Of a stretch of DNA of 64,000 nt, positions 23,899-29,800 are shown piece by piece. Source of the stretch: Alviniconcha marisindica (taxonomy: Eukaryota > Mollusca > Gastropoda > Provannidae); NCBI GenBank assembly GCA_018857735.1, contig JABMCL010000190.1, forward strand, positions 670,001-734,000. Direction: 5' to 3'. The stretch's first letter is position 1, and each line of letters opens with the position of its first letter. A model generated the notes under the pieces. The model made no database searches, had not been told where the DNA came from, and was given only the letters and a program-made list of their open reading frames with translations. Both the position numbers and the translations under genes were made by a program.

Positions 23899-26800
23899 CC
23901 CTCGCACTGCGCCATCCCTTGTGTGCGGGCCAGTGGCCTTCATGATAAACAAGTGTCAGTGTCTCTGCCCCTTTCTCTCCTGCCTCACTCACCCCCCCCC
24001 CCCCCCCTTTCCCCCATCTTACCTCTTGTCAAACCACTTTGGCTTAAACGGTAGCCCTTCTGTTTAATGGTGATGTTGTGGTATTTTTACGTTTGGACTC
24101 ATTTTGATGATGATGGTGTTGCAGATTCAGTTCCAGTTGAACCGGCTGCCCAAATGTGAGATGCACTCGGCTGTGGATAGCCTCTCCACCCTCAACATTG
24201 TGTTCCCTGATGTCAAGGACGTGCCACCATTGGCCCCACCCCAGGAAAAGTAGGGTCCATTTTGTGGTGGTGTTTTGTGATATTATTTTGTCTCGTTCTT
24301 TTTTTTCTTTTCTTTTTCATTCATTCTTTCTTTCATGCCGTGCCCCAGGAAAAGTAGTCTAATTTGTGGTGGTGTTTTGTGATTTTGTTTTGTCTCTGGT
24401 TTTTGTTTTCTCTTTTATTCTTTCTTCCTTTCATGCTTTCTCTTTTTCCTTCTTTCTTCTTTTTCCTTTCTTTCCTTCTTTCTTTTTCATGGGGGGGGGG
24501 GGGGGGGTCTTTGTCACAGAACAAAAATACAGTGTTTGCAGACTGTTGGCATTGAAAAGTTAATGATTTTTGTTTGACCGTGTTACTTATTACAAGAACA
24601 AACAAATTCAGATCTTCTGTACTATAAAACATTGGGTCTTTGAGCATTCAGATATGCCTGGAATGCAAGCATTGGAGAGCATGAACAGCATGGTTGGAAA
24701 GAGGCATGGTCAGTCAGTAGTGAGGGCCAGGCACTAGTTGCCTCTGTGAATTTGAACTGGGAAGCAAGGTGGTGGTGTGAATGATGTCACAGTTACTTGT
24801 TCCTTTTCAAATGACCAACATTGACAGTGGAAGTGATTGCAGAAAGAGTCCAGAAAATTGAGTGTCTGCTGTTCAGTTTGTCTTTGGTGAGGTCTTGCCT
24901 CAAAGCCCAGGCTGAAATAAGACAATCAGTCTGATTTATTGTCTAAGGGTTTGGAAGGGCATGAAGATAAACTTTGTGAGGTTTCAGAGCTCAAAAGTGA
25001 AAATGGGTCTTAATCGCAGCATGCAACGGGGCCAAATGTTTCAGCAGTGTCACTGAGTGTTAAGCGCCTCTGGAGGTAATCCAGAACAAAACTCTGGTCA
25101 ACTCCAAGTACCTGTAATGATGACATAATTATGTTCAGGGTTGTGTTAGGCCTAGAAGTCCTTGAAAGGTACAGAAAATTGCTGGAGGGATATGCTGTGC
25201 CGACTGCTGGCTTCTTCCAACATAACGCAACATTTGTTTGTGCACTGACTACTTGTCTGTGTTCCGTCTCCAGAGTCCTGGCCGGCTTGGAAGGCATGCT
25301 GCTGAACGGACAGCAAAGGGAGGCCATCCTGACCATTACCTCCCCTGTGGGGACGAGGCATCCTCCCTTGTTGATCATTGGTCCCTTCGGTACAGGGAAA
25401 ACTTACACTCTGGCCCAGGCAGCCAAGCTGGTTCTTGAGCAGGAGGACACCCGCATCCTCATCTGTACTCACTCCAACAGGTAAAAAAAAAAAAAAAAAA
25501 ATTATATGCATAATTAAACAGAACCCATTCCAACAGGTAGAAACACTGAGATCCCATCATCTTTCAACAGGTAGAAACATGTCTGTATTCACTCCATCAG
25601 TTAGTTTATTTTCATAAGGCCATATGGTTGAGGGAGGTGGGGGGATGGCGGGGGGAAGAACCTAGGTTTGCTCACTCTGAGTGTTTTCCAACACTCAAAA
25701 AAACGTGACTGACCGCCACCAGAACAGCAGATATTAACGCGGTGTGGATCTCACAAGTGCTTCAGTGTTTCAACCATTTCACAAAGTGCAGAACACTGTT
25801 ATTATTTAGACGAACGTTTCAAAACAAACCACATAAAAAGACAGTGCATGCCACCTGTGTGTGTTGAGCATTATTCTGTTCCAAAACGACCTAATTTTGG
25901 GAGTTGCCTTGGCCTTTGGCAGTGCCGCAGACCTGTACATCAAGGACTTCCTGCACCCCTATGTGGAAGAGGGTCACACCGAGGCGCGCCCACTGCGGGT
26001 GTACTACCGCCACCGCTGGGTCAACACCATCCCGGAGGTCATCCTCCCCTACAGCCTCTGGTCCAGTGAGAAGCAGATGTTCCTGATGCCCTCTGCTGAG
26101 GACCTGACAAAGTACCGCATCATCATCACCACACTGTCCACAGCCAGATACGTCACCGACATTGGCCTCCCCCCTGGTATGTGGCTATTGTGTTGTATGT
26201 ATTGCTTATTATTGGGCAGGGGCAGTGTCAGCTAGTTAGCTGTTCTTCAGTTCTTTATGGGCTTCAAAGCCTGCCCTGTGATGTCAGTGCCATGGTGCAT
26301 GTTATGTAATTATTGTAGTTGTGCTTGCACAAAGCCAGCTTTCACCAGAAGCACCATTTGAGTTCATTTCAATTTCAATTCAGTTAAATAAACTTCAACA
26401 AACAAACAAAACAAGAGAGAAAACTCACTTCTAGAAAGAAAAAAAGGTCTAAGTCACCCCAGAAATAACATCAAAACATATTTCAGTGAGACTTGCTAGT
26501 TTGCTTAATGTTGTTGTTGTTTTTGTGACATAGCCTCTTTATTCCATCGGTGCACCAGGTTTCTTCACTCACATCTTCATTGATGAAGCAGCCCAAGCCC
26601 TGGAGTGTGAGACACTGATCCCACTGGGTTTGGCCGATGAGAGCACACGCATCGTCTTGGCTGGGGACCACTTACAGGTGAGGGCTTCACACCTCAGAGT
26701 TCTTAAAGTAGCATTTCATCCTGACTGCTTCAGGGATCCATTCAGGCTGCTTCTGCGGTGTTCAGTAGTTGATTTGAATCTGACTACATTGCCTTCAGTT

Positions 26801-29800
26801 TTGATAAACCACAACATGAAGTTTCCACGCTGAAGCTTTTAGCTACAAGTCCTTCCAAAAAATCTTTCTGAATTAACAGCAGATAAAGACCATACCTTTT
26901 AAGATTTCTTTTACCATCAGGAGCCTCTTTCAGATCAGCCACGAAGTGTACTCCGACTACACCCAACAGCAGGCATTCCACATTTCCTTCCTGGAGTGCC
27001 TCTACAATCTCTACCCTGAGTAAATACTTTGCTTTTTCACTGTTTCTTACCATCAGATGCCTCTTTCAGATCAGCCCCGAAGTGTACTCCGACTACACCC
27101 GACAGCAAGGATTCCACATTTCCTTCCTGGAGCGCTTGTATGACCTCTACCCCCGCGAGAGCCCGTGCATGGTCATGCTGTGCGAAAACTACCGCTCCCA
27201 CAAGGCCATCGTGGATTTCACCTCGGAGCTTTTCTACGACCACCTCCTGGTTGCCAGCGGCAAGCAGTCCCCGCACCCCACTCTGTACCCCCTGACCTTC
27301 TGCCATGCAAAGGGCTTGGAAGAGCAGCACGAAAACAGCACAGGGTTCTACAACCTGTCTGAGGTACATGCTGTCCTTTTTTTTGTTTTTTGTTTTTAAG
27401 ACAGAGATGTCATTGGCTATGAAGTAGGGTTTTGACTGGATAGACTGCTCGGAAAGGGCATAGTGTTGTGGCCTGTTGAGAAGTATGCAGCATAGCACTC
27501 GCAAAGAAACCAAGAAGTAAAATAACCACGGCATTGTTAGCAAGGAGTTCAGAATGGGTGTAATGTTCTGGCTTGTTGAGAAGCGCGTAGCATAGCACTC
27601 CCAGAAAAATCAGAGAAGTAAAACAAGAAGCGGCAGCATTGTGAGCAAGGTGTTTAAAATGGGTGTATGTCAGGTCTTGTTGAGAAGTGCACAGCATAGC
27701 ACTCACAAAAACAAAGATGAAAAGAGAAAAAGCTGCCTTCTGTTCAGGACGCTCAAAATGGGTGTAGTGTCATGCCCTGTTGAGCGATCGGCGGCATCAC
27801 ACTTATGAAAATGTAAAGCCAAAACAGCTGCACTGTGATCAAGATGTTCCAAGAGTGTAGTGTCGGGGCTTGTTGAGAAGCGAGCAGCATATCCCTCATG
27901 AAAACAAAACCGTGAAGCAAAAACAGCTGCATTGTGATCAAGATGTTCCGAGGATGTAGTGTCATGGCTTGTTGGACCCGCAGCGTAGAACCAGCATCAC
28001 AGGTGATGCCTCAGATCACAAGATGTGAAACCCTGCAGATGTGCTCACTCCTGCAGTGTCGTTTCAGGTGTACGAGATTGTAGACCGCGTGGAGGAGCTG
28101 CGCAAGAAATGGCCGGAGGAGTGGGGGGACATTGGCAACAACGGCGTCAGCGTGGTGGCCCCCTACCACGACCAGGTTGTTCGCATCAGGAGCGAGCTGC
28201 GCAAGAAGAAAATCCACAACATTTCTGTGGAGCGCGTCCTCAACGTCCAAGGTGGGTGGCTGCCAGAATGTCAGGAGTGTGTGAGTGCTGTGCATCAGTG
28301 CTCACGGTTTGGAGTGTTAGACTGACCAACGTCCAAGGTGGGTGGCTGCCAGAATGTCAGGAGTGTGTGAGTGCTGTGCATCAGTGCTCATGGTTTGGAG
28401 TGTTAGACTGACCAACGTCCAAGGTGGGTGGCTGCCAGAATGTCAGGAGTGTGTGAGTGCTGTGCATCAGTGCTCATGGTTTGGAGTGTTAGACTGACCC
28501 ATGTCCAAGGTCTGAAATGTCAGAATGCCCTCAGTGTCCTAGGTATGGAATGTCAGGAGTGCCCTCAGTGTCTAAGGTTTGAAATGTCAGAATGCCCTCA
28601 GTGTCCTAGGTATGGAATGTTGGAGTGCCCTCAGTGTCTAAGGTTTGAAATGTCAGAATGCCCTCAGTGTCCTAGGTATGGAATGTCGGAGTGCCCTCAG
28701 TGTCTAAGGTTTGAAATGTCAGAATGGCCTCAGTGTCCAAGGTTTAGAGTGTCAGAACATTCTTATTGTCCTAGGTATGGAATGTCAGAGTGCCCTCAGT
28801 GTCTAAGGTTTGAAAGGTCAGAATGCCCTTAGTGTCTAAGGTTTGAAGTGTCAGAATGCCCTCAGTGTCTAAGGTTTGAAGTGTCAGAATGCCCTCAGTG
28901 TCCAAGGTTTGATGTGTGTCAGAATGTCCTTGGTGTCCAAAGTTTGAAGTATCAGAATGGTCTCAATGTCCAAGATTTGGAATGTTAAAATGTCCTCAGT
29001 GTCCAAGGTTTAGTGTGTCAGAATGTCCTCATTGTCCAGGGTTCGGAGCATTAAAATGTCCGCAGTGTCCAAGGTTTGGTGTGTCAGAATGCCCTCAGTG
29101 TCCAAGGTTCAGGGTGTCAGAATGCCCTCAGTGTCCAGGGTTCGGAGCATTAAAATGGCCTTGGTGTCCATAGTCACATGTTAGAAGGCCCTTGGTGCCC
29201 ACGGTCAGAACAAGCTTTGGAGCATCCTCTATGCCAGAGGAAGGGTGTGCGAATGACTGCCTCTCTGAGGTGGAAACTGAAGTGCAGCTGTTGCTCAAGG
29301 CTGTGCTTCGTTTGCAGGGAAGCAGTACCGTGTGATCATCATCAGCACAGTGCGCACCCGGAACACTTGCCGGTCTGACAGCAGCGCAGATGAGGACTAC
29401 CTCGACTACGGCTTCCTGTCCAATGTCAAGCTGCTCAACACAGCCATAACGCGGGCCCAGTCTCTGGTCATGGTGGTGGGCGATCCCTTGTCGCTGTGCC
29501 TCGTGGGCAAGTGCAGGTAGGGGCCGCAGTGAGAACAGAGAGTGAAGTAACACGGTCCAGGATTGGCCGTTCTGTGTGATGAAGCGCCTTTGTGAGAGAG
29601 AGAGAGAGAAAAAGGTCCCTGCAGACAGGTTGCCTTTTTTTTTTTTTGAGGTTTGGTTGCACAGTTTTCGGTCCCTAGCAAATTGGTCTTGGGAGAAAAG
29701 GAGGAGATGGTGGGTATGGTGCCAGTTTAGTTATGGTGGTTTGGGGTGTTTTGACTGCTTTGCTTTATGATTGGCGTGGACAGGTGTACTTTGGCTACCA

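Noticed and set aside
28428..29173. Frames with repeated CPQCPRF units resembling metal-binding repeats
   Set aside because: They are the translation of a 33-bp intronic minisatellite that drifts in period and contains stops.
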